64,000 bases of DNA from Halobacteriovoraceae bacterium (GCA_002713145.1 PAVS01000005.1:1-64000); one strand, 5' to 3'. Positions 25,722 through 35,100 are shown, numbered from the stretch's first letter. The notes: generated from the letters alone by a model not told the origin. A program made the numbers and translations.

Positions 25722-26423
25722 TTAAAAGTCTTTAATTGACTCTACTAAATGGGGCTTCTCAACAAAAGGATTGCTATTTCCCTGCAGTTCTTTAATTTGA
25801 TTATGCTTACTTAATTCAAATGCATCAACAGGATCTTTAGCGTGCCAATCTCTAAGGGTAGCCTCATAATCATGAGATAAATTACGTTTATATCTTGTGG
25901 CAAAATAAAATAAACTTCGTGCTATATCACCTTTGATCTCATGTGGTGGCTCAAAGCCTAACTCTCCACTGATTAGCACTCGCCCAAACCTTGCCTTCTC
26001 ACATCCCTTCACCTCATCACCTTTTGTTAAGTTGGCAAACTTATGACTACTACGGATAGAATTTGATCTGGAGTCTGTAGGATAGAGCGCATGTAGATCA
26101 GCAAGTCGTATTCTGTAAGCTTTAGAGCCTTTAGGTACTCTGAACTGGCTTCTAGGCCATGCATGTTCAATATTAATCATACGATGATGAGGCATATTAT
26201 TAGGGCCGATATTGCGAGTAAAGGTTTTTTGACAATAGACATCTTCGATAAAGTAATTTGACTTATTTTCCAAATAGATTTTTTGAAAAACAATCTCCCG
26301 GGCTATGCGATAACTTTTGACAGGCCTGTGGTTTTCAAGGGCCAACAAATGAATTTGCTCTTTTAATTCATTTGCAAAAGCAAAATTTAATAATACCAAT
26401 GTACTTAACAGAAAACGCAACAC
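25722..26423 (-). CDS. Secreted endonuclease I (EndA/NucM family)
   Basis: A 233-aa nuclease with a signal peptide (residues 1-18, ending FAFANE). The catalytic beta-beta-alpha-metal region is INIEHAWPRSQF, with LADLHALYPTDSRSNSIRSS and the later EPPHEIKGDIARSLFYF segment, all diagnostic of endonuclease I. It cuts DNA in the periplasm or medium. In predators such enzymes help degrade prey DNA; that role is inferred. The length matches the family. Confidence 0.94.
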   Translation of the reverse strand: MLRFLLSTLVLLNFAFANELKEQIHLLALENHRPVKSYRIAREIVFQKIYLENKSNYFIEDVYCQKTFTRNIGPNNMPHHRMINIEHAWPRSQFRVPKGSKAYRIRLADLHALYPTDSRSNSIRSSHKFANLTKGDEVKGCEKARFGRVLISGELGFEPPHEIKGDIARSLFYFATRYKRNLSHDYEATLRDWHAKDPVDAFELSKHNQIKELQGNSNPFVEKPHLVESIKDF

Positions 26424-26562
26424 TCACCTCTTTTGTTTAGATTAATGGGTGTTATTTTCCTTAAATGTCTCTTGTATTAACTTAGGAGAGAAACGAGTTT
26501 AAGTCATAACTCAGTTGGTAAGACTTTATTAATTTTTCTAAAAGATCTTAAAATCTATGACA

Positions 26563-27240
26563 TTATTTAAAGTTATAACCCAGATTAAATTGAAAGGAGT
26601 TGAGCTCTCTATCTCCTTTATAATCCATACCATCGTCACGGGTATCAATCACTGCACTTCTCCAAAGGGTTTGAACAAGGACTTGATCGATAATTTTCAG
26701 CTCTACTCCAATTTGAAAGCCACGTCCATTTTCCACTCTATATTGCTCAAAGCGCCCATGGCTATTCACATCGGGAAAGATAAAAATAGGAGCAATAAAG
26801 ATAGGTATGCCACTTTCAGTGAGCCAATAATTATTGAGATAGATTGAATAATAGGAGATATGAGGTAAATCATTACGTGAAGCACCGGACACACAATGCT
26901 TGGATTCACCAGGAGAGCCCCCTGCACTGCAATCAACATTATCTCCATAAGTAGTTGTTCTCTGTTGAATATGGAGAGGGTCTTGATACATAAACCCAGG
27001 AGCAAATTTATAACGCTCAGAAAATTGAAGTCTCCACTCTATACCTATGCCTGTTCTCAAGCGATCGATATCATCTTCATACAGCAAATAGGTATGACTC
27101 CAACCTTTATAACTGACTCTACCTGTCTCCCTTATTTCCTTACTGGATTGTGCTGAAAGGTAAAAAAAGACTTCTTGCTGTTTGATTTCGACTCCTAAAA
27201 CTTGGGCCATGAATAAATAGGTAAGAATAAAAGTTTTCAT
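26563..27240 (-). CDS. Probable outer-membrane beta-barrel protein
   Basis: A 225-aa protein with a signal peptide (MKTFILTYLFMAQVLGVE). I chose the ATG at 27240 because it starts at the signal and has CAGGT upstream. The rest is rich in alternating hydrophobic strands with aromatic residues and ends in a strand of pattern FQFNLGYNFK, which resembles outer-membrane beta-barrel termini. One Cys-containing loop (VDCSAGG...KHCVSG) could form a disulfide. No homologous family is recognised. The 139-base gap after its stop holds nothing I can name. Confidence 0.7.
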   Translation of the reverse strand: MKTFILTYLFMAQVLGVEIKQQEVFFYLSAQSSKEIRETGRVSYKGWSHTYLLYEDDIDRLRTGIGIEWRLQFSERYKFAPGFMYQDPLHIQQRTTTYGDNVDCSAGGSPGESKHCVSGASRNDLPHISYYSIYLNNYWLTESGIPIFIAPIFIFPDVNSHGRFEQYRVENGRGFQIGVELKIIDQVLVQTLWRSAVIDTRDDGMDYKGDRELNSFQFNLGYNFK

Positions 27241-27469
27241 TATATAGACCTGGTGAAAAGTAATCTGTCCTATAACAAAGAGAATCAGGGAGGACAATTC
27301 ATATTAATGACTACTTTTTTAAACATAGATCATCAGTGATCATTTTTTAAACACCTCTGTCAGACATTTATTCAGATAAATTTAGCTCTATCTTATTTCA
27401 GTAATTTAACTTCAAAATATCTATCATACTTTGGCCTCTGACTTGCTTTAATTAACTAAAGGGAAAATT

Positions 27470-27982
27470 ATGCAAACCTATCTATTACTATCTTTAGTTC
27501 TGTTAAGCAGCGCTCTCATAGCAGATGAAACAACCTGCGAACAACAGCAATTACATACAATAGAGTTAGCAGAGTTATCAGCAATTGCTGAATATACGGA
27601 GCAAGCGCAATACATTAATTATTGTGAAGACAAAATGAAGTCTAATACTTTTATTTTTGAAGAAGACTTGATTTATTGCCAGCAAATAAACACTCCTATA
27701 AAAGCGGCTTGTGTCGCAAGCGTGGACATCCATGATGATATTTTTAGCCCTGGATCTTTTGAGGTTGAAGCTTGTGCAAAAATTGATAATGAATATGCAT
27801 TAAGATGTGTTCAAGCACTAGATTTCAGTGATGCTTTTTATGGTGCCAGCTATATGGAAGTCTATGAATGCGCACAAGTAAAAACGGAAGCTGCTGTTGC
27901 CTGTGTAGAAGAACAACCTTTTGGTGATGACTTTGATACTTGGTCCACATTTTTAGAAGTTGGCCAATGTGCAGAAAAGTAA
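27470..27982 (+). CDS. Secreted Cys-containing repeat protein
   Basis: A 170-aa protein with a signal peptide (residues 1-17, ending SALIAD). Its C-terminal two-thirds contain three tandem repeats of about 33 residues with pattern C-x-x-(I/V)-x-(T/N)-x11-C. They start at YCQQINTP, ACAKIDNE and ECAQVKTE, each closed by CVAS, CVQA or CVEE, so Cys pairs are evenly spaced. The overall charge is strongly acidic. I do not recognise a family; disulfide-braced helical repeats are a reasonable guess. Its stop is 2 bases from the end of the convergent PhnD-like gene. Confidence 0.75.
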   Translation: MQTYLLLSLVLLSSALIADETTCEQQQLHTIELAELSAIAEYTEQAQYINYCEDKMKSNTFIFEEDLIYCQQINTPIKAACVASVDIHDDIFSPGSFEVEACAKIDNEYALRCVQALDFSDAFYGASYMEVYECAQVKTEAAVACVEEQPFGDDFDTWSTFLEVGQCAEK

Positions 27983-27983
27983 A

Positions 27984-28577
27984 TTAATGAAATTTAAAAC
28001 TTTTAATACCAAGTTTTTCTAAAAGATCTGATTCAACTTTTATCTCTTTGCTTAAATCATTTGGTTTATTTTGGATAACAATGGGGTGACCAGCAACCAA
28101 CTCCGTTTGATCAATAATATGGAGATTTTTTGCTTCAGGAATCTCAGCTTGAATATAGGCCCAACTGACACAATCGATGGCCGCAATATGAGCTTTACTC
28201 TCAAGCACGAAACGAACACTCTCTATATGTGCCCCCGTAACTTTGAGCTCTTGATAAGGTATATTTTTTCTTTGCAACCATTTATCCATGGCCAATTTCC
28301 CTGAGTAAGAATCAAGCTCGTTTACCGCTAGAATAGGATTCTGAGCAAGCTCTGGTTGTTTCGATATAATAAAACTTGAATACTGATCTTCGACACACCC
28401 AGGGAAATTGTATATAGGAGTGGCCAATTTCGAAAAACCCGCCAATTTATGCTTATCTTGCAAACGACAGATCATTTTAATATTTTCTCGCGGATAAGCC
28501 TTATCAAAGCATGTTTCTAGCTTTTGCCAAAGCTGCTCATTTCTTGAAAATTTAAACATATTCAGTTGAGTGGTCAT
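27984..28577 (-). CDS. PhnD-like periplasmic-binding-fold protein without signal peptide
   Basis: A 197-aa protein resembling the phosphate/phosphonate substrate-binding group: segments ATPIYNFPGCVEDQYSS, ILAVNELDSYSGKLAM, VTGAHIESVRFVLE and AAIDCVSWAYI follow the family pattern of a cleft lined by GxY...P, S-x-S-G and AAIDC. There is no signal peptide or ABC partner, so it belongs to the orphan cytoplasmic-looking subgroup. I chose the ATG at 28577; a longer frame exists upstream, but the extra 63 residues are low-complexity and unlike the family, and they cross into the divergent desaturase gene. The ligand is unknown. Confidence 0.72.
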   Translation of the reverse strand: MTTQLNMFKFSRNEQLWQKLETCFDKAYPRENIKMICRLQDKHKLAGFSKLATPIYNFPGCVEDQYSSFIISKQPELAQNPILAVNELDSYSGKLAMDKWLQRKNIPYQELKVTGAHIESVRFVLESKAHIAAIDCVSWAYIQAEIPEAKNLHIIDQTELVAGHPIVIQNKPNDLSKEIKVESDLLEKLGIKSFKFH

Positions 28578-28622
28578 TTTTTCATTCAAATATCGATTTA
28601 GTTTTATTAAGATGATCCTATC

Positions 28623-29507
28623 ATGAAATTTACAAATAAAAAGGATGGAATCACACTCGCCCTCATCCTCATCACCTTTTATGCTTGGTTTACCTTGTTG
28701 TGTTATTTTAACCAACTCCCTTTTTTTATTTTGATGCCTGTTGCGGCTATCGTTATTGCTTTTCATGGCTCACTCCAACATGAGCTTATACATAATCACC
28801 CGTTTAAAAACCAAAAACTCAATGACTTTCTGGGACATATCACTCCTATACCTTGGCTTCCTTATGCGCTCTACAAAATAAGTCATATGGACCATCACTC
28901 ATGCCCACAATACTCTCACCCAGAGTATGACCCTGAAACATTTCTGGTGAGTAAAAAAGTTTATGATCAATTCTCTAAGCCGGTAAAAAAAATTTTTGAT
29001 TACAACCAAACGTTACTAGGCCGACTTATCTTGGGCCCCTTTATTTCAATGTATTGGATCATTAAAAAAGAGTTAAAGTTCCTTTTAAAAGGTGACTTTC
29101 AAAACCTTAAGTTATTTATCCCTCATTATATTGTCTGGTTCTTTTTTGCGATTTTGTTTCAAATTCTAGGGATCAGTCTCATTGAGTACATTATCTTTAT
29201 GGCAATACCAGGTTATTCGGTTATTCTCATTAGATCTTTTTTAGAACACAGACCCGAAACCATAAGAACTCACCAGACATGTATTGTGGAAGCTGGTCCA
29301 TTCTTTTCATTTTTGTTTTTGAATAATAATCTTCATTTGGTGCATCATAATGACATGAACCTCCCTTGGTATGAAATACCAAGGGCCTACCAAAAGCAAA
29401 AAGAACATTGGTTAAATTTAAACGGTCACTATTTTTTTAAAGGCTATCGTGAAGTCTTTAGACAACACTTACTTAGTCCCACCAGTAAAGCATGGGTCGA
29501 AGTCTAG
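28623..29507 (+). CDS. Membrane fatty acid desaturase family protein
   Basis: A 294-aa integral membrane di-iron oxygenase. The three His boxes are HELIH, HMDHH and HLVHH, with membrane segments between. The family inserts double bonds or hydroxyls into fatty acyl or related lipids using oxygen and an electron donor. No ferredoxin gene is adjacent. Product and substrate are unknown; desaturation of membrane lipids is the simplest reading. It is divergent to the PhnD-like gene and overlaps the convergent protease gene by 4 bases. Confidence 0.9.
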   Translation: MKFTNKKDGITLALILITFYAWFTLLCYFNQLPFFILMPVAAIVIAFHGSLQHELIHNHPFKNQKLNDFLGHITPIPWLPYALYKISHMDHHSCPQYSHPEYDPETFLVSKKVYDQFSKPVKKIFDYNQTLLGRLILGPFISMYWIIKKELKFLLKGDFQNLKLFIPHYIVWFFFAILFQILGISLIEYIIFMAIPGYSVILIRSFLEHRPETIRTHQTCIVEAGPFFSFLFLNNNLHLVHHNDMNLPWYEIPRAYQKQKEHWLNLNGHYFFKGYREVFRQHLLSPTSKAWVEV

Positions 29508-30757
29508 AGCTTATTAACTTCACCTAAAAGTGTGACCAGATCAATATCCAAATCACTTATATGAGAGATCGCCTTCATCCCCGCCTTATCAGCAATATTT
29601 AAGTCAGCTCCCTTGGCCACCAGCGCTTTAATAACATCTTTTTTATTGTGAAAAGCTGCGATATGAACTGGAGTTTCACCTTTTTCATTTTGGGCATTTA
29701 AATCGGCTCCAAGGCTAATCAGTTTTTCTAACATTTGCATATGACCAGTAGCTGATGCGATATGCAGGACAGTGTTCAGTTGATCATCAGTAATGGCAAG
29801 TGAACCTTGAGTCATATACTCATCCAAATAATTGAGGTCATTTTCCTTGATGGCCTTGAATAATTTGTCGCGATTTTTTAAAGAGTAAATTTCGGTGATT
29901 CTTGAAACAGACTCTCCTAAGTCAAAACGATCTTTAATATCTTCAGTTTCGTTATTAACTCGAATACATCTGTTGATAGAATCCGCGACATAGTCTTTAG
30001 CGCCTCTGACAAGGATTCCTTCTACCTCTAGCGTTTTGGTATTAAAGACTGCAGAACCCGAATTCCCACCAAAGGTATCAAGGTTAGTTTTGAAAAAATA
30101 AGGTGAGGTGTTTGAGAAAACTCTCGCACCGCTGGCAATTTTTTGAGGAAGCCCACTTGGATGCCCTATCACCAGTAAGTTTGAATTATCAGCGATCTTG
30201 GATTTACTTCTTATTTTTAAAGCACTTCTTCCTGGTACAACTCGATCCAACTTTATCAAGGCATAATCACGAGCACTATTCCCTCTGCCTTGTAACTTAG
30301 CTTCAATAACTTTATTGCATTTAAAAACTTTATTTTTAGACACAAGCATGTCTGCTTTTCTGCTGTCCGCTTCGATTTTATAATCAAAGACAAAGCTCAC
30401 TTCATTACATCTGGCTTGGTTGGGAACACAGTGCCCAGCAGTGACCAGTAAATTCGGTCCTACCAAAAAGCCAGAGCAGATAACAGAGCTTGGCTGATCA
30501 CTAAATTTTTCGTCTTCACATAGCCCCATTTCTTTTTTTATAGAAATCGGTGGGAGCATGACCTTATCTTTTGTTTTTACTAGTTTGACTGTCTCCACCA
30601 TCCCAGCAGTTGAATGAGCAAGTTTTTTTTGAGTGTAACTGGCCTGATAGGTTTCGATACGATTATCGACCCCGTAAATAATCTGCTCACTTTTGTCACT
30701 TGAGAATGCAGCTTGAGTCAGGGTGAGAGATATGGCCAGAGTGAGTGTCTTTTTCAT
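29504..30757 (-). CDS. Secreted trypsin-like serine protease fused to ankyrin repeats
   Basis: A 417-aa exported protein with signal peptide MKKTLTLAISLTLTQAAFS. The S1/V8-like protease domain (about 80-270) has catalytic His109 (TAGHC), Asp164 (RDYALIKLD) and Ser233 (GNSGSAV). Residues about 305-415 are ankyrin repeats (NTVLHIASATGHMQMLEKLI, GETPVHIAAFHNKKDVIKAL and one degenerate copy). Ankyrin repeats bind proteins, so the C terminus may recruit a substrate or prey target. The fusion is uncommon in bacteria, in my recollection. It is likely periplasmic or secreted. Confidence 0.88.
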   Translation of the reverse strand: MKKTLTLAISLTLTQAAFSSDKSEQIIYGVDNRIETYQASYTQKKLAHSTAGMVETVKLVKTKDKVMLPPISIKKEMGLCEDEKFSDQPSSVICSGFLVGPNLLVTAGHCVPNQARCNEVSFVFDYKIEADSRKADMLVSKNKVFKCNKVIEAKLQGRGNSARDYALIKLDRVVPGRSALKIRSKSKIADNSNLLVIGHPSGLPQKIASGARVFSNTSPYFFKTNLDTFGGNSGSAVFNTKTLEVEGILVRGAKDYVADSINRCIRVNNETEDIKDRFDLGESVSRITEIYSLKNRDKLFKAIKENDLNYLDEYMTQGSLAITDDQLNTVLHIASATGHMQMLEKLISLGADLNAQNEKGETPVHIAAFHNKKDVIKALVAKGADLNIADKAGMKAISHISDLDIDLVTLLGEVNKL

Positions 30758-30922
30758 GAAGTACCTTTTCTAAAATTAAGGCCAAAAAATAGAACTTGCT
30801 CTAGAAACTGTCATTATTAATGCTTTGAATTGTAAATCTTTTAGGCTTAAACCCCTTTTTAGCAGGTTTTTAACCATATTTTAGGTACTTAGCAATTGAC
30901 GTTATTTGCGAGGAGAGGCAAT

Positions 30923-30931
30923 ATGGCATAA
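30923..30931 (+). other. Minimal two-codon ORF with strong ribosome binding site
   Basis: AGGAGAGG (30911-30918) precedes ATG GCA TAA at 30923-30931. The 5'-nucleotidase gene starts 13 bases after the stop, in another frame, and has only a weak ribosome binding site. This may be a start-stop leader that couples or damps translation of the nucleotidase, or a chance match. Confidence 0.3.
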
Positions 30932-30944
30932 AAAACGAGTTATT

Positions 30945-32312
30945 ATGGATATTTACGTAAATAGAGTATTAAATATGAAGCATATCAAGGCCATTGGTTT
31001 TGATATGGACCACACCCTTGTCCGCTATCACAGTGATAAATTTGAGGAACTGACTTTTTATCAGTCCATAAAAAAACTCATCAAAGACAAAGGTTATCCC
31101 GCTGAAATTGAAAATTTTAAATTTGATTTTCTTAAAACAATCCGAGGTTTAGTGGTTGATAAAAACAATGGAAATATTCTCAAAGTTTCCCTTTATAATA
31201 AAATTAAAACCGCTACTCATGGAACAAAAGAGTTAAGCTATAAAGAACAGATAGCTCTCTATGCTGGTCAAAATGTTGATTTGAGTGACCCTCAATTTAT
31301 GAGTATCGACACCAATTTTTCTATGGCCCATACCCATCTTTTTTCTTTATTAGTGGATCTTAAAGACAGCAAACCAGACCTTGATCTCCCCCCTTATGTT
31401 GAGATGGCCGACGATGTCACTTATGCTGTGGATATATGCCATAGAGATGGAACCCTTAAAGATATTGTAGTTAAAAACTTAGATAAGTATATCATTTTAG
31501 ACCCCAAAGCCGTGGAGGCACTTGAGCGTTTAAGAAAATATAATAAACGACTTTGGATCATAACCAATTCGGATTATAAATACACCCGAGCGCTTCTTGA
31601 CTACACCATCAATCCTTATCTAAAAGACCATAAGCATTGGACAGAATTATTTGAAGTCACTATCACGTTGGCCTTCAAGCCAAAGTTTTTTACAGACAAA
31701 AAAATCTTTCTCAAAGTAGATCCTGAAACCGGCCTCATGGAGAATTTTGACGCTCCCATCGAAACGGGTATTTTTCAAGGTGGATATGCAACCAAGCTCC
31801 AACAAGATATGAAATTAGCTGAAAATGAAATTCTCTATTTAGGTGATCATATCTATGGAGATGTGATGAAGCTTAAAAAAACCTGTGGCTGGAGAACGGC
31901 ATTGGTTATTGAGGAGCTCGATAAAGAAGTCCAAGCTTTTAAATCTACAAAAGATATCAGCATTGAAATAGACCATTTAATGGATGAAAAAGTGGCCATC
32001 GAGAAAAAGATTGATGATCTCTATGCTAAAGAATATGAGTTTGGGCAAGATGTGGATAAACAAGAAGTTTTCGCTCAGTTTGATAAAGTTGAAAAGCTTG
32101 ATAAAAAGATTGGAACCCTTATCAAAACCTACGAAGGGCATTTTAATCCCTTTTGGGGCGAAGTGATGAGGGCCGGAGTTGAACCAAGTCTCTTGGCCTC
32201 ACAAGTTGAAAGATATGCTTGTATTTATATGACATCAGTGGCTGATCTAGCGAATTATAGTCCCCGTACTTATTTCCGACCTAAGAAAAGAAAGATGGCT
32301 CACGAAAAATGA
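30945..32312 (+). CDS. HAD-superfamily 5'-nucleotidase (cN-II-like)
   Basis: A 455-aa cytoplasmic hydrolase of the HAD-IG 5'-nucleotidase family. The nucleophile motif GFDMDHTLVRY has Asp20/Asp22, motif II is WIITNSDYKYTR, and motif III/IV is LYLGDHIYGDVMKLKK. Such enzymes dephosphorylate purine nucleotides such as IMP or GMP. The start at 30945 fits the conserved VNRVLNMKHI opening; a TTG 39 bases upstream in the same frame is unlikely. The 188-base gap before it holds the minimal leader ORF and nothing else clear. It overlaps the convergent glycosyltransferase gene by 13 bases. Confidence 0.9.
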   Translation: MDIYVNRVLNMKHIKAIGFDMDHTLVRYHSDKFEELTFYQSIKKLIKDKGYPAEIENFKFDFLKTIRGLVVDKNNGNILKVSLYNKIKTATHGTKELSYKEQIALYAGQNVDLSDPQFMSIDTNFSMAHTHLFSLLVDLKDSKPDLDLPPYVEMADDVTYAVDICHRDGTLKDIVVKNLDKYIILDPKAVEALERLRKYNKRLWIITNSDYKYTRALLDYTINPYLKDHKHWTELFEVTITLAFKPKFFTDKKIFLKVDPETGLMENFDAPIETGIFQGGYATKLQQDMKLAENEILYLGDHIYGDVMKLKKTCGWRTALVIEELDKEVQAFKSTKDISIEIDHLMDEKVAIEKKIDDLYAKEYEFGQDVDKQEVFAQFDKVEKLDKKIGTLIKTYEGHFNPFWGEVMRAGVEPSLLASQVERYACIYMTSVADLANYSPRTYFRPKKRKMAHEK

Positions 32313-33115
32313 TTTTTTAATTTTTCGATTTCTCGCAGCTTATCTTGATGATTGTGTTTTTTATAACCTTTAATCAGAATGAAGCACTTCTTTAACAACA
32401 TCTCTTGGGCCGCACTTCTTTTCTCCGGTGTTAACTCTCTGTTCTCTAAAATCCAAGCAATAGACTTCACTCTGTAATAATCCATAGCAAAGTACTTGTG
32501 AGAGAGTTGGTCTTGATGCCCTCCATATTTTTTGATCAGGGGACGATCTATAAAACCAACTAAGTAGCGAGACGTGAGTTTTAACCACAAATCATAATCT
32601 TCACACACGACAAAATCTTCTCTAAATCCACCTAGCTCAATCACGACTTGTTTGGACAACAGGACACAACTGGGTGAAATTAAACATAAAGCGAGGCTGG
32701 GGATAAATTGATCTCCTCCCCCTTTTTTATGTTTTTTCATTTGATTGATTTGCTTGCCATTTCTAATCCAAACTTCATCCCCATGAACGCAAACAGCTTG
32801 TGGATTTTTACTGATAAATTCTTTTTGTGATTCAATCTTATGAGGCAACCATTCATCATCTGAGTCAAGTAAAGCAAGCCACTCAGAGCTGGCCTTAGTA
32901 ATGCCTAAATTTCTAGCCGCGGACACCCCCTGATTTTGAGTTTTTAAAATTTTGATTTGATCATACTTCTTGAGTCTTTCTTGGGTGTTATCGGTAGAGC
33001 CATCATCTATAACAATAATTTCATCTACACTTTGGGTTTGATTCAGAACGCTCTCAATAGCTCGTTCTATAGTCGTTTCTCTGTTGTATGTGGGGATGAT
33101 GACACTAATCTTCAA
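32300..33115 (-). CDS. Family 2 glycosyltransferase
   Basis: A 271-aa GT-A enzyme. The N terminus ISVIIPTYNRETTIERAIES, the EIIVIDDGSTDNTQE strand and the metal-binding LLDSDDEWL (DxD) motif are diagnostic of GT2. It transfers a sugar from a nucleotide donor; the acceptor is unknown, and envelope polysaccharide is most likely. No membrane segment is seen. Its 5' end overlaps the end of the aldo/keto reductase gene by 11 bases, so the two are coupled. Confidence 0.93.
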   Translation of the reverse strand: MKISVIIPTYNRETTIERAIESVLNQTQSVDEIIVIDDGSTDNTQERLKKYDQIKILKTQNQGVSAARNLGITKASSEWLALLDSDDEWLPHKIESQKEFISKNPQAVCVHGDEVWIRNGKQINQMKKHKKGGGDQFIPSLALCLISPSCVLLSKQVVIELGGFREDFVVCEDYDLWLKLTSRYLVGFIDRPLIKKYGGHQDQLSHKYFAMDYYRVKSIAWILENRELTPEKRSAAQEMLLKKCFILIKGYKKHNHQDKLREIEKLKNHFS

Positions 33116-34040
33116 AATTGGCTTTCATATCTAAGAGTGTATGAATCTCTTTCTCATCGATGTCTTTATTCAAGCTTTGGAGTATCTGGTCATACTGTTT
33201 TGGAGACTTCGCTCCGCAAATATTGATAGCAGTTTGTTTTTGGGCCAGAGCGAGAGCGAGATCCATGATAGGAGTTTGAGTTGCGGTTTCAATCTTTTTA
33301 ACGAGCTCAACTTTTTCTCTCCAATTACTTTTTTTCCACCAAGGGGCCCAACTTCTAGCATCTTCTTTTGCAAATTTTCTCTCTTTATGAACACTTCCGC
33401 TTAGGATACCTTTATCTAAGGTTCCCCATCCCATGGTGAGGAGGTCATCGGTATAGATTTCTTCACTAAAGTCTTGGAGAGGATGATGAAAAATATTACT
33501 TTCCGCTTGTAAAATATCAACTCTACAGACATCACTGGATTTTAGATAATCCTCTTTGCTAGGGTTACAAAGACCTATAAATCTAATTTTACCTTTAGCT
33601 TGTTCCTGGGCCAAAACCTCAAGGGCATAACGAATATCAATTCGGGGATCAGGCCAGTGAATAAAATACATATCAATATAAGAAGTTTGAAGATTCCTTA
33701 AACTCTGTTCTAGCATCTGCAAACAAACCTTGGGGTCATTTGTGAGATTCACCCTTTTAGTGGAGTGCCATGTGATACCAGACTTAGAACACAATAAAAC
33801 TTTATCTCGTTTTCCTTTGAGGTATTTCCCAAGTCGAATTTCAGAAGTGTGAAAACCATAAATAGGAGCTGTGTCAAAGCAATTAATACCCAGGTCAATG
33901 GCATGTTCAATAAGCTTTTGTGCCTGAGTCTCTCCAATCTCTCCAAACCCATACCCCCCTGCTTCACCTGACAAAGCAGCACCACCAAAAGCCAGCCGAG
34001 AGACTTCAAGATCAAGTCGTTTATGTGTAATGAATTCCAT
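33105..34040 (-). CDS. Aldo/keto reductase
   Basis: A 311-aa NADPH-dependent oxidoreductase of TIM-barrel fold. The catalytic Asp and Tyr lie in FDTAPIYGFHTSE, the Lys in LLCSKSG and the His in YFIHWPD; INICGAKSPKQ near the C terminus is the cofactor-binding region. Close to the YdjG/general stress AKR group by eye. The substrate is unknown. It is followed directly by a glycosyltransferase, so a role in sugar or nucleotide-sugar chemistry is possible. Confidence 0.92.
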   Translation of the reverse strand: MEFITHKRLDLEVSRLAFGGAALSGEAGGYGFGEIGETQAQKLIEHAIDLGINCFDTAPIYGFHTSEIRLGKYLKGKRDKVLLCSKSGITWHSTKRVNLTNDPKVCLQMLEQSLRNLQTSYIDMYFIHWPDPRIDIRYALEVLAQEQAKGKIRFIGLCNPSKEDYLKSSDVCRVDILQAESNIFHHPLQDFSEEIYTDDLLTMGWGTLDKGILSGSVHKERKFAKEDARSWAPWWKKSNWREKVELVKKIETATQTPIMDLALALAQKQTAINICGAKSPKQYDQILQSLNKDIDEKEIHTLLDMKANFED

Positions 34041-34110
34041 ATCTCTATTTCTGATAAAACTTGCTTTTAGTCAAAGCATGTCTTTACAAAGAAACTCCTG
34101 CTCGTTAAAA

Positions 34111-35100
34111 ATGAGCACGATGAAATTACTGACATTTGCCCATCGCGGCGAAGCCCAAACTTTCCTCTCCAAGCTAGCCCTCAAGCCGGTTAATGAAGCT
34201 CAAACCTTCTATAAAAACGATGAATATGGTCTTTTGATTACCGGAGAAGGAATATATGAAGCCCTTCTGCATTTATCTGCCACAGTGGCGACTTATAGGC
34301 CAAAGCTGATCATCAATTATGGTATCGCAGGTGCTCTTAACTCAGATATGGCCCTTAAAAAAGTCTATCCTGTTAGAACCATCTATGGGTACGAGTCAAC
34401 GAGGCCAGTGTTTAATTCATATACCACCCAAAATGTGGCCACTCTCGATTGTATCAGCAGTTGGCAGCGGGTGCTGACTCATGAATATGCATTGGAGTTG
34501 GCCCCATTTGCTGAACTAGTGGACCGGGAAGCTTGGGGATTGGGGAGAGTCGCTGCTGCCACTCAAACTCCTTTGCAAGTGTATAAACTTACTTCTGACT
34601 ATGCTGGAGAACAAACAGACTGTTTTGATTTAAAGCAAAGGGCCCAAGAATTCTCAGAGCTTTTATGGGAGCATTTTGAAAAAGAGTTCGGGGAACAAGA
34701 ACAAAAGATAGCAGAGGCTACCAATCACAATGAAATGAACTTTCCTTTTCATGTGAGTTTTACCCAAAAAAAACAAATTCAAAAGTTTATTAATAAAGTA
34801 CCAAAGCATGAGTTCGATAAAATCTTAAACAACGCCAAAGATGCCAACTCATGTATCACTCAACTACAAATTGCTTTGCACCCCTTGCAAGAACAAATTA
34901 TGAAAAAGCTTGAAGCGCTTAAAGGTCCATTTGAAAATATTGGTGCTCATCTAAAATTTGATCCAAAACTTGAAAACAAAAAAGTTTTACTTCAAATGGA
35001 GATCAACTCTGCCAAAAATATCAGTAACCTTACCCGAGTTTTAAGTGAATTTGACTACCAGGAACTAGAGCAATTCTGGAATGGGAACTTTGATGTTTGA
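34111..35100 (+). CDS. Nucleosidase (MTAN/phosphorylase-fold) with unknown C-terminal domain
   Basis: A 329-aa protein. Residues 1-190 follow the 5'-methylthioadenosine/SAH nucleosidase fold: HRGEAQTFL (glutamate near strand 1), LIINYGIAGAL, VDREAWGLGRVAA (the ME-type catalytic Glu region) and LTSDYAG (catalytic Asp). Residues about 205-329 form an extension I do not recognise. The start is uncertain; I chose the ATG at 34111 because the fold begins there. Its stop lies 4 codons into the following SPL-like radical SAM gene, suggesting coupled function. Confidence 0.75.
   Translation: MSTMKLLTFAHRGEAQTFLSKLALKPVNEAQTFYKNDEYGLLITGEGIYEALLHLSATVATYRPKLIINYGIAGALNSDMALKKVYPVRTIYGYESTRPVFNSYTTQNVATLDCISSWQRVLTHEYALELAPFAELVDREAWGLGRVAAATQTPLQVYKLTSDYAGEQTDCFDLKQRAQEFSELLWEHFEKEFGEQEQKIAEATNHNEMNFPFHVSFTQKKQIQKFINKVPKHEFDKILNNAKDANSCITQLQIALHPLQEQIMKKLEALKGPFENIGAHLKFDPKLENKKVLLQMEINSAKNISNLTRVLSEFDYQELEQFWNGNFDV

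Noticed and set aside
27320-27350. Hairpin GATCA-loop-TGATC with a T-run as a terminator
   Set aside because: The stem is only 5 bp and there is no gene to end upstream on that strand.
28578-28766. N-terminal extension of the PhnD-like gene
   Set aside because: It would overlap the divergent desaturase gene, and its composition is unlike the family. The ATG at 28577 is adequate.
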